Origin: an uncultured Flavobacteriales bacterium
Lineage (GTDB): Bacteria > Bacteroidota > Bacteroidia > Flavobacteriales > Crocinitomicaceae
Reading direction: 5' to 3'
Length of the DNA stretch: 64,000 bases
NCBI GenBank assembly: GCA_946482515.1
Contig: CAMLRS010000007.1
Span: 167,318-231,317 of the forward strand
Shown: positions 50,835 to 60,262 of the stretch, in pieces
How the letters are laid out: every line of letters begins with the position of its first letter
How positions within the stretch are numbered: the first letter of the stretch is position 1
Position numbers and translations under genes: made by a program
Notes under the pieces: model-generated
The model's database searches: none
Told to the model about the DNA's origin: nothing
Seen by the model: only the letters and a program-made list of their open reading frames with translations

Positions 50835-53800
50835 ATGACAACGAGCACTCTTACACGAAAACTGCGCACAGTTGCTGCAGTGGTTTTCACCTGCCTCCCT
50901 TTAATCGTCTCTGCGCAATATTGCGATTCGATCACTCCCAGTTTCATCGTTGATCTTTCGGCAAGCCCTTACATGACCTGGACGAGCCCCGATACGGATC
51001 GCGACGGTTTTTGCTGCGGGGCCTCTGCGCCGGATAAGTGCCTGGAATTCATTATCACTTTGCACCCGAACTCGGCGGCCATTGTGTTCGACATTGCTTC
51101 GGGAGCGGTTCCTCCGGGAGCGCTGTTTTACCAGATCGATTGTGGTCCTCCGATCCCTGTCGGCGATCCGATCTGCCTCTATGGAGCTGGTCCTTTTCAC
51201 CTCACGTTCTGCAAACCTGGCAACAACACCAATACGTTTTCCATTGAAACCATTCCGAATCCGATCTTCGGGCCGAACCTGTCGTTGGGTGATGGCTGCA
51301 GCGATGAGCTGTGGGTGCAGTTTTACGACGAAACAACAATCAGCTGGAACAGTATTTCACCGGGAGCTGTTGGCTCGCAAAACGGCTTGCTAGGATGTAC
51401 CGTTGCCTGCGATACGGTGCTCGTAACCAACAATCCGCTGGCTCCGACGGTCGTGGAATACCTCGTTTGCGGAATGGCTGCCAACGGCTGTACCACCGAT
51501 CCGATCTGTGATACCATGATCGTTCAGTTCACTCCGGAAATGAATGTCACGATCAATGCTCCCGATACCATTCTTTGTCCGAATGAAACAACCGTTCCGG
51601 CCACGGCGATGGTGAGTGGCGGCACGGCTCCGTATGCATTTTCCTGGTCGAATGGCGCAACTACCGCTTCGACGAACCTCGGTCCTGGAACACACACAGT
51701 AAGCATAACAGATGCTAACGCCTGCGTTGTCCGACAGGCAACCGTTACCGTTACCCAATTGCTGCCACCAAGTGTTAGCGCGGGCGGCGATCAGGATTTG
51801 TGTGCCGATTACGTGGGCGCGATTACGCTTACAGCCACGGCTTCGAACACCGCAGGAATTCAATGGACAGGAGGGGGCGGAATCTTCTTCCCGGATGACA
51901 CTTCGCTGGTCGTAGGTTACATTCCCGGCTTAATCGAAATCCTGACGGGAAATGTGATCATCGGTGTCGTAACGGTGAACAACAACGGTTGCCCTGAAGC
52001 TTCGGATCAAACCGAGATCGACTTTAATACGGTGGCCGAATCCATTTTCGTCCAGACGCAGGATGTTTCCTGCAACGGCATGACGAACGGCTCGGCACTG
52101 ATTGGTATAGTCGGGCTTAATGCTCCTTATACCGTATCATTTGACGGAGGTCCTTACAGCTCGACTTTTTCCGAAGACAGTCTTGCTCCCGGAACACATA
52201 CGGTCAATATCATGAGCGGCCTGGGCTGCGATACGCTGATCACGTTCACCATTGGCGAGCCGTCGGTTGTGACTGTTGCGGAAGTTAGCCATGAAGATGT
52301 GCTTTGTGCGGGCGGGGCTAACGGTTCAGTTACGGTGGCTTCCGCAGGTGGTGTGGGAACGCACAGCTATTCCTGGAATACAGCTCCGGCTCAAACGCAG
52401 GCAACCGCAACGGGTCTTTCTACAGGAATTTACACCGTTACTGTTACAGATGCCAATGGTTGTGTCGAAACACTGGATGTGAACATTGCAGAACCCGCGC
52501 CTTTGGCAAATACATTCAATACGGTTCCGCCAAGCTGTTTCGGTTTGGCAAACGGAGCGGTTTCCAGTAATGTTTCGGGTGGAACACAACCGTATGTGCT
52601 GAGCTGGAATACCGGTTCAACAGCGACCAATATTTACGACGTATCCGCTGGCACTTATACACTTCAGGTCACCGATGACAACGGTTGTGTGCTCGTGGCA
52701 CAGGAAGTGGTAAGCCAGCCACCGTTACTGGAATCGACCATGACAAACGACACAACGATTTGTCCGGGAAGCCCGGTTACACTCACCGTTAACGCAACCG
52801 GCGGAACGGGAAATTACACCTACAGCTGGTCACCTGCCGGACCCAATGCTGCACAGCAAATCGTAACTCCCGCTTCAACGCAGCTTTATACCTGTACGGT
52901 AAGCGACAACAATGGCTGTACCACGCAATCTGCCGTTACGCTTACGACATTTTCGCTCGATCCGGATGATATTACGGCTACGGTTTCCGATTCCATCATT
53001 TGTCTCGGAGAGTCCGTTCAGCTGAACGGCGCTTATACCGGTCCCGATCTCACCGTTACTTTGCAATGGAACCATTGTGTGGCTTGTCCTGTGGCTACAG
53101 ACGCCACGCCGGTAATCGACAGCACGTTTACGATCGTTGCAACCAACCAATGTAACCAGCAAATTGAGGCGAGCGTATCGGTTCAGGTGGTAACACCACC
53201 GCTGGTGCTGTTGGATCCCGATCTGGGCGATTACTGTCCGGGCGAATACTTTTCGGTATCTAACAACGGCGATAACAATCCCGACTGGTTTTATACCTGG
53301 GATTTTGGCGATGGACACGTTTCGCACGACATGAACGGCATTCATTCCTATTCGGCTCCGGGCAATTACGAAGTAACACTTACCATTGTCAATGAATACG
53401 GTTGTCAGAGCGATGCCGCCGCGGCCGGTTACGTAACGATCAATCCACAGGCGAATGCCGAATTTATTTCCAGCTCGATGGTCGAAACGACACTCGATCC
53501 GACGTTTACATTCACCAACTTGTCGACTGATGCCACCACTTACCAATGGTACTTTGGCGATGGGGAAGGATCAGCCGTTGTCAGCCCGACGCATACCTAT
53601 GCGACTTACGGCGTGTTCGAAGTAACGCTGAATGCCAATAACCAGTACAATTGTCCTGATCAGGCGCAGCTCGTTATCGAAGTGAAGCCTTCGTTCAACA
53701 TCTACATCCCGAATGCTTTCACACCGGATGGCGATAAAAACAACAATGTGTTCTTTGTCGAGGGTTTTGGCATCCAGGAAAAGGATTTCAGCATGGTGAT

Positions 53801-53972
53801 CTACGACCGCTGGGGAGAAGTGATTTTCCAGACCAGCGATATCTCTATCGGGTGGGATGGCACGTATAAATCACGTCCGGCGCAGGATGGCGTATACACA
53901 TGGGTCGTACATTTTCGCGATCTGACGGAGACGAGCCATGAAATGAACGGGCACGTGAGCTTGCTGCGGTAA
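50835..53972 (+). CDS. T9SS type B secreted surface protein with SprB and PKD repeats
   Basis: 1045 residues from ATG at 50835, giving signal peptide MTTSTLTRKLRTVAAVVFTC and cleavage after SAQ. The body has several SprB-type repeats, each with a SCxGxxNGSxxxxxxGGxxPYxxxWN pattern (about residues 360-660), then two PKD-like domains (YTWDFGDGHVSHDMNG and TYQWYFGDGEGSAVVSPTH). It ends in a type B C-terminal domain: YIPNAFTPDGDKNNNVFFVE, VIYDRWGEVIFQTSD and DGVYTWVVHFRD. That domain directs export by the type IX system and attachment to the surface. The usual PorP/SprF partner gene is not adjacent. Confidence 0.95.
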   Translation: MTTSTLTRKLRTVAAVVFTCLPLIVSAQYCDSITPSFIVDLSASPYMTWTSPDTDRDGFCCGASAPDKCLEFIITLHPNSAAIVFDIASGAVPPGALFYQIDCGPPIPVGDPICLYGAGPFHLTFCKPGNNTNTFSIETIPNPIFGPNLSLGDGCSDELWVQFYDETTISWNSISPGAVGSQNGLLGCTVACDTVLVTNNPLAPTVVEYLVCGMAANGCTTDPICDTMIVQFTPEMNVTINAPDTILCPNETTVPATAMVSGGTAPYAFSWSNGATTASTNLGPGTHTVSITDANACVVRQATVTVTQLLPPSVSAGGDQDLCADYVGAITLTATASNTAGIQWTGGGGIFFPDDTSLVVGYIPGLIEILTGNVIIGVVTVNNNGCPEASDQTEIDFNTVAESIFVQTQDVSCNGMTNGSALIGIVGLNAPYTVSFDGGPYSSTFSEDSLAPGTHTVNIMSGLGCDTLITFTIGEPSVVTVAEVSHEDVLCAGGANGSVTVASAGGVGTHSYSWNTAPAQTQATATGLSTGIYTVTVTDANGCVETLDVNIAEPAPLANTFNTVPPSCFGLANGAVSSNVSGGTQPYVLSWNTGSTATNIYDVSAGTYTLQVTDDNGCVLVAQEVVSQPPLLESTMTNDTTICPGSPVTLTVNATGGTGNYTYSWSPAGPNAAQQIVTPASTQLYTCTVSDNNGCTTQSAVTLTTFSLDPDDITATVSDSIICLGESVQLNGAYTGPDLTVTLQWNHCVACPVATDATPVIDSTFTIVATNQCNQQIEASVSVQVVTPPLVLLDPDLGDYCPGEYFSVSNNGDNNPDWFYTWDFGDGHVSHDMNGIHSYSAPGNYEVTLTIVNEYGCQSDAAAAGYVTINPQANAEFISSSMVETTLDPTFTFTNLSTDATTYQWYFGDGEGSAVVSPTHTYATYGVFEVTLNANNQYNCPDQAQLVIEVKPSFNIYIPNAFTPDGDKNNNVFFVEGFGIQEKDFSMVIYDRWGEVIFQTSDISIGWDGTYKSRPAQDGVYTWVVHFRDLTETSHEMNGHVSLLR

Positions 53973-53974
53973 TA

Positions 53975-54994
53975 TTACACCACGTTCTTCGCCGCTTCCA
54001 CACAAGCCATGGCTTTTTCGACCATTTGCTTGGAGCCTACGAAAAATGGTGCGCGCTGGTGCAAACGTTCCGGCTGGATATCGAGGATGCGCTTGGTACC
54101 GGTTGTAGCGAGTCCGCCTGCCTGCTCGGCGATCATCGCCAGCGGATTGCATTCGTACAGCAAACGCAGCTTTCCTTCCGGTGATTGGTTCGTAGCCGGG
54201 TAAATGTAAATACCGCCTTTGATGAGGTTGCGGTGGAAATCCGCTACGAGTGAGCCGATGTAACGACCCGAGTAAGGCTTGTTCGTATCAGGATGTACCT
54301 GCTGGCAGAAACGGATGTAATCCTTCACGCCCTGGTCGCATTCGTCGATATTTCCTTCGTTCATCGCATACAAACGACCCGTTTCCGGCGTGCGCATGTT
54401 CGGGTGCGAAAGGCAGAACTCACCGATCGACGGATCGAGCGTGAACCCATTTACGCCTTTGCCGGTGGTATACACAAGCATAGTCGACGAGCCGTAAAGC
54501 ACGTAACCGGCAGCGATTTGCTCCGTTCCCGGCTGCAGCATATCTTCCAGCGTTGCCAGTGAGCCGAGCGCCGATTTGCGTTTGTAAATAGAGAAAATCG
54601 TTCCGATGGAAACGTTCACGTCGATATTGGAAGAACCGTCGAGCGGATCGAACAGCACCACGTATTTTCCTTGTTTCGCATGGTCGTTGGTAAACGCCAC
54701 GAAATCATCGTTTTCTTCCGAAGCGATCCCGCACACTTCACCACCTGTTTCAAACACGCGGATGAATTGCTGATCAGCCACCACATCGAGTTTTTGCTGC
54801 TCTTCCCCTTGAATGTTAGTCTCACCCTGGGCACCCAGAATGTGGTCTACCAATCCGGCACGACGTACATCGCGGCTCACAATTTTGGAAGCAACGGCGA
54901 TATCGTTCAGAATGCGGGAGAGCTCACCGGACGCTCCCGGGAAATCAGCCTGGCGGTCCATGATAAATTCATTCAGGGTTGTGACTTTCGACAT
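53975..54994 (-). CDS. fbp: Class I fructose-1,6-bisphosphatase
   Basis: 339 residues from ATG at 54994 ([19 protein letters not shown]). The metal/substrate motif [12 protein letters not shown] lies near residue 118, with [12 protein letters not shown] before it, and [20 protein letters not shown] in the C-terminal half. All are class I FBPase signatures. It makes fructose 6-phosphate in gluconeogenesis. TACCTTTG sits 17 bases upstream. The stop is 3 bases from the convergent T9SS gene stop; that junction carries GGTAATATTAC, the core of the dispersed palindromes. Confidence 0.96.
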   Translation of the reverse strand: MSKVTTLNEFIMDRQADFPGASGELSRILNDIAVASKIVSRDVRRAGLVDHILGAQGETNIQGEEQQKLDVVADQQFIRVFETGGEVCGIASEENDDFVAFTNDHAKQGKYVVLFDPLDGSSNIDVNVSIGTIFSIYKRKSALGSLATLEDMLQPGTEQIAAGYVLYGSSTMLVYTTGKGVNGFTLDPSIGEFCLSHPNMRTPETGRLYAMNEGNIDECDQGVKDYIRFCQQVHPDTNKPYSGRYIGSLVADFHRNLIKGGIYIYPATNQSPEGKLRLLYECNPLAMIAEQAGGLATTGTKRILDIQPERLHQRAPFFVGSKQMVEKAMACVEAAKNVV

Positions 54995-55010
54995 ACGGAA
55001 GAATTTTCGG

Positions 55011-55018
55011 CAAAGGTA
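55011..55018 (-). promoter_or_regulatory. -7 box for fbp
   Basis: The complement reads TACCTTTG, exact TAnnTTTG, 17 bases from the ATG at 54994. Confidence 0.6.
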
Positions 55019-55023
55019 CGACT

Positions 55024-55136
55024 TCACCACAAAGGAGCAAAAGATAATTTATTGCCTTCTTCCCTTGGATGACTGAGATAGTAGTAAAACCCAGTTTCTG
55101 AAAATCCTCCCCCTGGTCCCCCTTCAAAGGGGGAGA
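55024..55136. repeat. Solo MITE-like end plus GC-rich hairpin fragment
   Basis: TCACCACAAAGGAGCAAA at 55024-55041 equals the first 18 bases of the terminal repeat at 33193. No second end is found within 100 bases. It is followed at 55106-55136 by a GC-rich stretch with CCCCCTTCAAAGGGGG, related to 35158-35234. Two repeat families are thus combined in one gap. Confidence 0.6.
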
Positions 55137-55174
55137 CGGATATTTTGCTACCTTTCCGCCACATACGACCTTTT

Positions 55175-56425
55175 ATGGCAGCACTGCACGATTTTCCTTC
55201 TTCCGAACCGAAAGCTAAACGGAGCATCGGTTACCGCATCCTTACCAACCTGACGTTCTGGGTGCTGATCGCCATTATCGCCGGTGTGCTGACGGGTGTT
55301 TATGCGCGTGAATTCGCCATGGAGATGGAAATCATCGGCAAAGGCTTTATCGAAATCATCAAAGTGTTTATTCCGCCAATCATTTTCCTGACCATCGTTT
55401 TGGGAATCAGCGGTATGGGCGACCTGAAGAAAGTGGGCCGTATCGGGATCAAAGCACTGGTTTATTTTGAGATCGTGACCACCTTCGCATTGGTGATCGG
55501 TGTAGCCATGGCTTACTTAGTAGAACCCGGCTCTATCGATCGCGACAGCCTGCAGATTGCCGAAGGAGCCAACGAATCCCTGCAGAAAGCTTCCGGAAAG
55601 ACCTTCAGCTGGCTGCAGTTTTTCCTGGATAATGTGACCTTGCAAATCCTGTTGCTGGCCATTATTGTGGGTATTGCGCTCAACTTCTCGCGCCACCGGG
55701 AAAAGGCCGTCCATGTACTGGGAATAGGGTCCAAATACGTATTCCTGGCTTTGAAATATGTCATGTACCTGGCGCCGCTGGCTGCATTCGGTGGTATGGC
55801 TGCCGTTGTGGGAAAATACGGTCTCGAAACGCTCATTCCGTTGGGCAAGCTGATGGGAACGGTTTACCTAACGATGTTCCTGTTTGTATTTGTGGTCCTC
55901 GGCGGCATCTTATGGTACTACCGCATGGGGATCTGGAGCCTGCTCAAATACATCAAAGAAGAGCTGCTGCTGGTGCTTGGAACGTCTTCCTCCGAATCGG
56001 CGCTGCCGTCTATTATGCAAAAGCTCGAGCGCATGGGGTGTAGCAAATCGGTGGTCGGACTGGTGATCCCGACAGGCTATTCCTTTAACCTCGACGGAAC
56101 ATCGATTTACCTTTCCATGGCAGTCATTTTCGTTTCGCAGCTCTACGGCGTCGATCTCAGCTTCGGCGAGCTGGCAACGATCATTGGCATCCTGATGATT
56201 ACCTCGAAAGGAGCCGCCGGCGTTTCAGGAAGTGGTTTCGCAGTACTGGCTTCAACACTCACGATGATGCACAAAATCCCGGTTGAAGGACTCGTGTTCC
56301 TGTTCGGTGTAGACAAATTTATGAGCGAAGCCCGCGCGATCACCAATATCATCGGAAATACTGTGGCTACGATCGTGATCTCCAAAAGCGAAAACGAATT
56401 CACCGAGCCGAATCTGGTCAAATAG
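55175..56425 (+). CDS. Dicarboxylate/amino acid:cation symporter (GltP/DctA family)
   Basis: 416 residues from ATG at 55175 (MAALHDFPSSEPKAK); the alternative TTG at 55145 precedes a TACCTTTC promoter-like box. About eight membrane helices plus two re-entrant loops. Hallmarks: FIKPPIIFLTIVLGISGMGD-type loop, SSSESALPSIMQKLER (serine-rich hairpin), GYSFNLDGTSIYLSMAVIF, and SKGAAGVSGSGFAVL in the last loop. It takes up C4-dicarboxylates or glutamate/aspartate with Na+ or H+. Confidence 0.94.
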   Translation: MAALHDFPSSEPKAKRSIGYRILTNLTFWVLIAIIAGVLTGVYAREFAMEMEIIGKGFIEIIKVFIPPIIFLTIVLGISGMGDLKKVGRIGIKALVYFEIVTTFALVIGVAMAYLVEPGSIDRDSLQIAEGANESLQKASGKTFSWLQFFLDNVTLQILLLAIIVGIALNFSRHREKAVHVLGIGSKYVFLALKYVMYLAPLAAFGGMAAVVGKYGLETLIPLGKLMGTVYLTMFLFVFVVLGGILWYYRMGIWSLLKYIKEELLLVLGTSSSESALPSIMQKLERMGCSKSVVGLVIPTGYSFNLDGTSIYLSMAVIFVSQLYGVDLSFGELATIIGILMITSKGAAGVSGSGFAVLASTLTMMHKIPVEGLVFLFGVDKFMSEARAITNIIGNTVATIVISKSENEFTEPNLVK

Positions 56426-56505
56426 CGGAAAAACCCCGTTACTTCCGTTCTAAATTTATTTCGATCGTAACTGCTACCATGGTGAATAGTTTTCAGCATT
56501 TTCCG

Positions 56506-56513
56506 TATCTTTG
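56506..56513 (+). promoter_or_regulatory. -7 box for the bacilliredoxin gene
   Basis: TATCTTTG, exact TAnnTTTG, 22 bases upstream of the ATG at 56535. No clear TTG at -33. Confidence 0.6.
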
Positions 56514-56534
56514 CACCACAAAATTTAAACAGAT

Positions 56535-56948
56535 ATGTACCCACCAGAACTTGTACAACCGATGAAGGAAGACCTTACACGCGTGGGCTTTCAGCAACTT
56601 GAAACAGCCGACGCCGTTGATCAGGCCATTCCTAACAGCCAGGGCGTAGCACTCGTTGTTGTGAATTCCGTTTGCGGCTGTGCTGCAGGAAACCTTCGTC
56701 CGGGTGTGAAGCAATCGCTGAACAACGAAAAGCTTCCGGCTCATTTGTATACCGTATTTGCCGGAGTCGATACTGAAGCAACGCAGCAGGCGCGCAATTA
56801 CTTTCTGCCGTTTCCTCCGTCTTCGCCATCAGTGGCATTGTTCAAAGACGGTAAGCTGGTTCATTTCCTCGAGCGTCACAACATCGAAGGTGTAAGCGCT
56901 GCGATGATCGCCGAGAACCTGGCTGCCGCTTACGACGAATTCTGCTAA
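56535..56948 (+). CDS. BrxA/BrxB family bacilliredoxin
   Basis: 137 residues, thioredoxin fold. The active site is the family's CGC motif, Cys47-Gly-Cys49, in VVVNSVCGCAAGNLRP. MYPPELVQPMKEDLTRVGF is the conserved N-terminus and an extra cysteine ends the protein. Bacilliredoxins (YphP/YqiW) remove bacillithiol from protein thiols after oxidative stress. Bacteroidota such as this may use bacillithiol, which would fit. It has its own promoter and terminator. Confidence 0.95.
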   Translation: MYPPELVQPMKEDLTRVGFQQLETADAVDQAIPNSQGVALVVVNSVCGCAAGNLRPGVKQSLNNEKLPAHLYTVFAGVDTEATQQARNYFLPFPPSSPSVALFKDGKLVHFLERHNIEGVSAAMIAENLAAAYDEFC

Positions 56949-57073
56949 ACAGACATTAAGACAGCAAGACTTCAAGACATCCGGACTCTTTATGGTCCGG
57001 GTGTTTTTGTTTGATACAATCCTGAAATCTTGCTGTCCTGAGATCTTAAAATCCTAATATCCTGAAGTCCAAG
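56949..57073. repeat. Imperfect short-repeat region with long hairpin, site 2
   Basis: Variations of GACTTCAAGACATC, with GACAGCAAGACTTCA (56960 onward) pairing with its inverse near 57018-57036. The arms flank the bacilliredoxin terminator. Same phrase family as 17080 and 59181. Confidence 0.65.
56977..57010 (+). terminator. Terminator of the bacilliredoxin gene
   Basis: ACATCCGGAC (56977-56986) pairs with GTCCGGGTGT (56995-57004), followed by TTTTGTTTG. Confidence 0.85.
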
Positions 57074-57847
57074 ATGTCCTTCTTCATCGATACCCATTCG
57101 CATCTCTATTCCGAGCAATTCAACGACGACCGTACGGATATGATCCGTCGCGCTTTTGCGGTGGGCGTTGAAAAAATCTGCCTGCCGAATATCGATCTCG
57201 ACAGCATTGCCGGCATGCACGCACTCGAAACGGAATTTCCGGGTCAGTGCCATGCCATGATGGGCTTGCATCCGTGCTCGGTTGGTGTCGATTGGGAAGT
57301 CGTTCTGGCGACCATGCGCAAACACATCGACCAGCGTGATTATGTTGCCATCGGTGAGATTGGTGTGGACTTGTATTGGGACAAAACTTTCCGCCAGGAA
57401 CAATTGGATGCTTTCCGGATGCAGATCCGCTGGGCGAAAGAAAAAGGCTGGCCCATCGTGATCCATGCCCGTGAATCGTTCCCGGAAATTTTTTCCGTGG
57501 TCGATGAAGAAAACGACGAGCGGCTCCGTGGTATCTTCCATTGTTTCACCGGTACGGCCGAAGATGCGGCTAAAATTGAAAGCTACGGTGGGTTCCTGCT
57601 GGGAATAGGCGGCGTGGTGACCTACAAAAAATCCGATCTGCCGGAAGTCCTGCGCTCCGTTCCGATGGAACGCCTGGTGCTCGAAACCGATGCGCCTTAC
57701 TTGCCACCGGTACCGTTCCGCGGTAAACGCAACGAAAGTGCTTACCTGGTACATACCGCTGAAAAAGTGGCCGAAATTTACGGCGTTTCCCTAAGTGAAG
57801 TACGCGATGTGACAACCGCAAACGCGCGCCAGTTGTTCGGGATTTAG
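57074..57847 (+). CDS. TatD-family deoxyribonuclease/hydrolase
   Basis: 257 residues. Metal ligands of the TatD fold are present: FIDTHSHL (His8, His10), GEIGVDLYWD (Glu), VIHARES, FHCFTG and ETDAPYLPPVPFRGKRNESA (Asp). Members cut DNA exonucleolytically in quality control. Plus-strand neighbours are separated by repeat-filled gaps, so it is probably its own transcript. Confidence 0.95.
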   Translation: MSFFIDTHSHLYSEQFNDDRTDMIRRAFAVGVEKICLPNIDLDSIAGMHALETEFPGQCHAMMGLHPCSVGVDWEVVLATMRKHIDQRDYVAIGEIGVDLYWDKTFRQEQLDAFRMQIRWAKEKGWPIVIHARESFPEIFSVVDEENDERLRGIFHCFTGTAEDAAKIESYGGFLLGIGGVVTYKKSDLPEVLRSVPMERLVLETDAPYLPPVPFRGKRNESAYLVHTAEKVAEIYGVSLSEVRDVTTANARQLFGI

Positions 57848-57891
57848 TTCCCGGTCATGTGGTCGTTACGCCATAGAAACTGGAGTTTCAT

Positions 57892-58094
57892 GTAATCCCG
57901 CAATATTACTGGGTTCGCAAATAGAAGCTTCATCAGGTTGTGGGCGTAATTATTGGTTCACCGCATATCTTTAGAAAAAAAGTAATTTCGCAATATTACT
58001 GGGTTTGCAAATAGAAATATCAGCCAGTTTCCGAGTAATTTACTGTTAATCAGATTCTTTTAAAGAAGAAGTAATCCCGCAATATTACGGAATG
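57892..58094 (+). repeat. ~90-bp tandem array of CGCAATATTAC motifs
   Basis: Three units start GTAATCCCGCAATATTAC (57892), GTAATTTCGCAATATTAC (57982) and GTAATCCCGCAATATTAC (58071), spaced 90 and 89 bases. Units 1 and 2 continue CTGGGTTCGCAAATAGAA (one change). Each core has GTAAT/ATTAC ends. The array fills the 300-base gap between tatD and the asparaginase gene; no gene is seen there. Confidence 0.8.
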
Positions 58095-58149
58095 ATCGTC
58101 TTCTTAGCCCTTCCCTTGCCTGTTTCATAAATTCCTGCAACTTTGCGTC

Positions 58150-59181
58150 ATGAAGATACAACCCGAAGTATTGGTCATTTATACCGGCGGAACCATCGGC
58201 ATGGTGAACGATCCGCTCACAGGAGCTTTGACGGCTTTCGATTTCGGCGATGTTTACCGCCACATTCCAGAGCTCGCGCGACTCAACGTTACGCTGACGA
58301 CCAAGGCTTTTGAAAAACCGGTCGATTCTTCCGAAATGACACCGGAGCTGTGGGCCGAGATTGCTTCCATTGTATATACAGAGTACGATCGCTTCGACGG
58401 ATTTGTGATCCTCCACGGTTCCGATACTATGGCGTTTACTGCTTCGGCGTTGAGCTTTATGTTGCAGGGATTGGAAAAACCGGTGATTCTGACAGGCTCG
58501 CAACTGCCTATCGGGACTATTCGCACCGATGGCAAGGAAAATCTGATTACAGCCATTGAAATTGCCGCAGCACGTAACGAAAACAACGAACCGCGCATTC
58601 GTGAAGTGGCTATTTACTTCGAATATTCGCTTTACCGCGGAAACCGTACGTCCAAAGTATCGGCGTCTGCTTTTGAAGCTTTTCGCTCACCCAACCTGGC
58701 ACCGTTGGCCGTTGCCGGCGTACACATCGATTACAGCACCGTTCCGGATCTGCCAAAAACAGGCAAGCTGGAATTGTTTACAGATTTTGATGCGTCAGTA
58801 GCGCTCATTAAATTATTTCCCGGTTTGCCATGGAAAAGCTACGCGCCCTTGTTCGATACGGCGAAAGCAAAAGGCATTATCCTGGAAACATTTGGCTCCG
58901 GTAATGCTTCTTCCGATCCGGCCTTTCATGCATTGCTCGAGGACTATATCCGATCGGGAGGAATTGTACTGAACATCACCCAATGCGCTTCCGGATCAGT
59001 GGAGCAGGGGAAATACGAAACCAGCTCGTTCTTTGAGCGAAGCGGCGTGCTTTCGGGCTCCGACCTGACAACCGAAGCTGCCGTTACGAAGCTCATGTAT
59101 GCATTGGGGAAACATGCCGGGAATACAGCGGCTGTCCGAACGGAAATGACTTCTGCGATTTGCGGCGAACAAACTTCTTGA
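58150..59181 (+). CDS. ansA: Type I L-asparaginase
   Basis: 343 residues. The first catalytic Thr lies in VIYTGGTIGMV (residues about 10-20), and the second triad in HGSDTMAFTASALSFMLQ. GSQLPIGTIRTDGKENLITA and the C-terminal NITQCASGSVEQGKYETS also fit. Without a signal peptide, it is the cytoplasmic type I enzyme that converts Asn to Asp and ammonia. CAACTTTG just above the ATG is a weak -7 match. Confidence 0.94.
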   Translation: MKIQPEVLVIYTGGTIGMVNDPLTGALTAFDFGDVYRHIPELARLNVTLTTKAFEKPVDSSEMTPELWAEIASIVYTEYDRFDGFVILHGSDTMAFTASALSFMLQGLEKPVILTGSQLPIGTIRTDGKENLITAIEIAAARNENNEPRIREVAIYFEYSLYRGNRTSKVSASAFEAFRSPNLAPLAVAGVHIDYSTVPDLPKTGKLELFTDFDASVALIKLFPGLPWKSYAPLFDTAKAKGIILETFGSGNASSDPAFHALLEDYIRSGGIVLNITQCASGSVEQGKYETSSFFERSGVLSGSDLTTEAAVTKLMYALGKHAGNTAAVRTEMTSAICGEQTS

Positions 59182-59298
59182 TATCAGGACTTCAGGATAG
59201 CAAGACTTCAAGACATTATAAAACATCAAGACCTCAGGATGTTAGGAGATCCAATCTCTTAATTCCTGAGGTCCTAAAATCTTAAAGTCCTAATATCC
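59181..59298. repeat. Imperfect short-repeat region with long hairpin, site 3
   Basis: Begins CAGGACTTCAGGATAGCAAG and ends with inverted versions (CCTGAGGTCCTAAAATC, AAAGTCCTAATATCC). The arms can pair over most of the 118 bases. It separates the converging asparaginase and Omp28-like genes. Confidence 0.7.
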
Positions 59299-60243
59299 TT
59301 AAAAATGCTGCTTGATCACCTGGTAGATCTCGTGTGTTACCTTGTCTCTGACGAAAAGAACTACGTGCGTATGCTCCGGCTCGTAAATCTCCGGTAAATG
59401 GTAGCTGTAATTGATATAATACTTGCCGTTCGGATCCAGCTCTGCCGGAGTCAGCGTTCGACCGAAAGCCTGGTTATCGAGGCTTCCGCGCACGATATCA
59501 CGATGCTCGTAATTCGGATTGTCCGTCAGGTCGCCCATCAATTGCATCGCCACCAGGGAATCCTGTACGACATAAGCTACAATAGCGAGTTCGTTGGTCA
59601 GGCTGGCGTCGATCTTATCCACTTCCACGTGCACGAACAAGCCGCGTGTTGAAGGAAAATAATTCGCTGCCGACTGCATGTTCACTTTCAGCTGTGATGC
59701 CAGGCAAGCGTTGGTTTTGTTCACCATTGCCGAGCCGCCGCCAGTTGTGAACTGGTTTTCCATGCCCGGACCGTTCAGCGTACGGTTCACCATCACAGCG
59801 GGGTTACCACTGAAGCTGGTTCCCGGCAAACCGCCAAAATACGTTCCGATTTCCAGAACGATGTCATTGTAAAACACTTCAACATAACCGTCCGATTCGT
59901 GTGTTTCCTGGAAAGGTCCTACACCTGTTGCACCGGAATGGAGTGTAACGCCAAAAATATGATCCGGATTGGTCTCCATCAGGTTGTGCATATTAGCAGT
60001 CGTCGTCGGGCAGTTAAAGCAACGGTGACCGGTGAAATCTTCGATCAGCACATTGCGCTGCGTATTGGTATTGGGTGTAAAGCTCGGCCACAGACCATTG
60101 GCTGCATATGTTGCAGAATCACCTCCCGGATACAGCGACCAGTCCAGTGTCGAGTAAGTCTTCGGGTATGGATTTTTCACCTTGTCGCAGGAGCTCACCA
60201 CGAATCCGGTGATAGCAGCCAGTACAAACAAATAGCTTTTCAT
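59299..60243 (-). CDS. Omp28-related lipoprotein
   Basis: 314 residues. Lipobox VSSC at Cys19 of MKSYLFVLAAITGFVVSSC. The NVLIEDFTGHRCFNCPTTTANMHNL segment is a thioredoxin-fold opening with a CxxC (RCFNC) typical of Omp28-family outer-membrane lipoproteins of Bacteroidota. The rest is beta-rich. Last gene of an operon: the DUF6029 gene ends 19 bases upstream and TlpA lies above that. A redox link to TlpA is possible because both carry CxxC thioredoxin motifs. Confidence 0.9.
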   Translation of the reverse strand: MKSYLFVLAAITGFVVSSCDKVKNPYPKTYSTLDWSLYPGGDSATYAANGLWPSFTPNTNTQRNVLIEDFTGHRCFNCPTTTANMHNLMETNPDHIFGVTLHSGATGVGPFQETHESDGYVEVFYNDIVLEIGTYFGGLPGTSFSGNPAVMVNRTLNGPGMENQFTTGGGSAMVNKTNACLASQLKVNMQSAANYFPSTRGLFVHVEVDKIDASLTNELAIVAYVVQDSLVAMQLMGDLTDNPNYEHRDIVRGSLDNQAFGRTLTPAELDPNGKYYINYSYHLPEIYEPEHTHVVLFVRDKVTHEIYQVIKQHF

Positions 60244-60262
60244 AATATCGTGTATTAAGCGA

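Noticed and set aside
57892..58094. CRISPR array
   Set aside because: Only three repeats, spacing of 90 bases with repeats diverging inside, and no cas genes.
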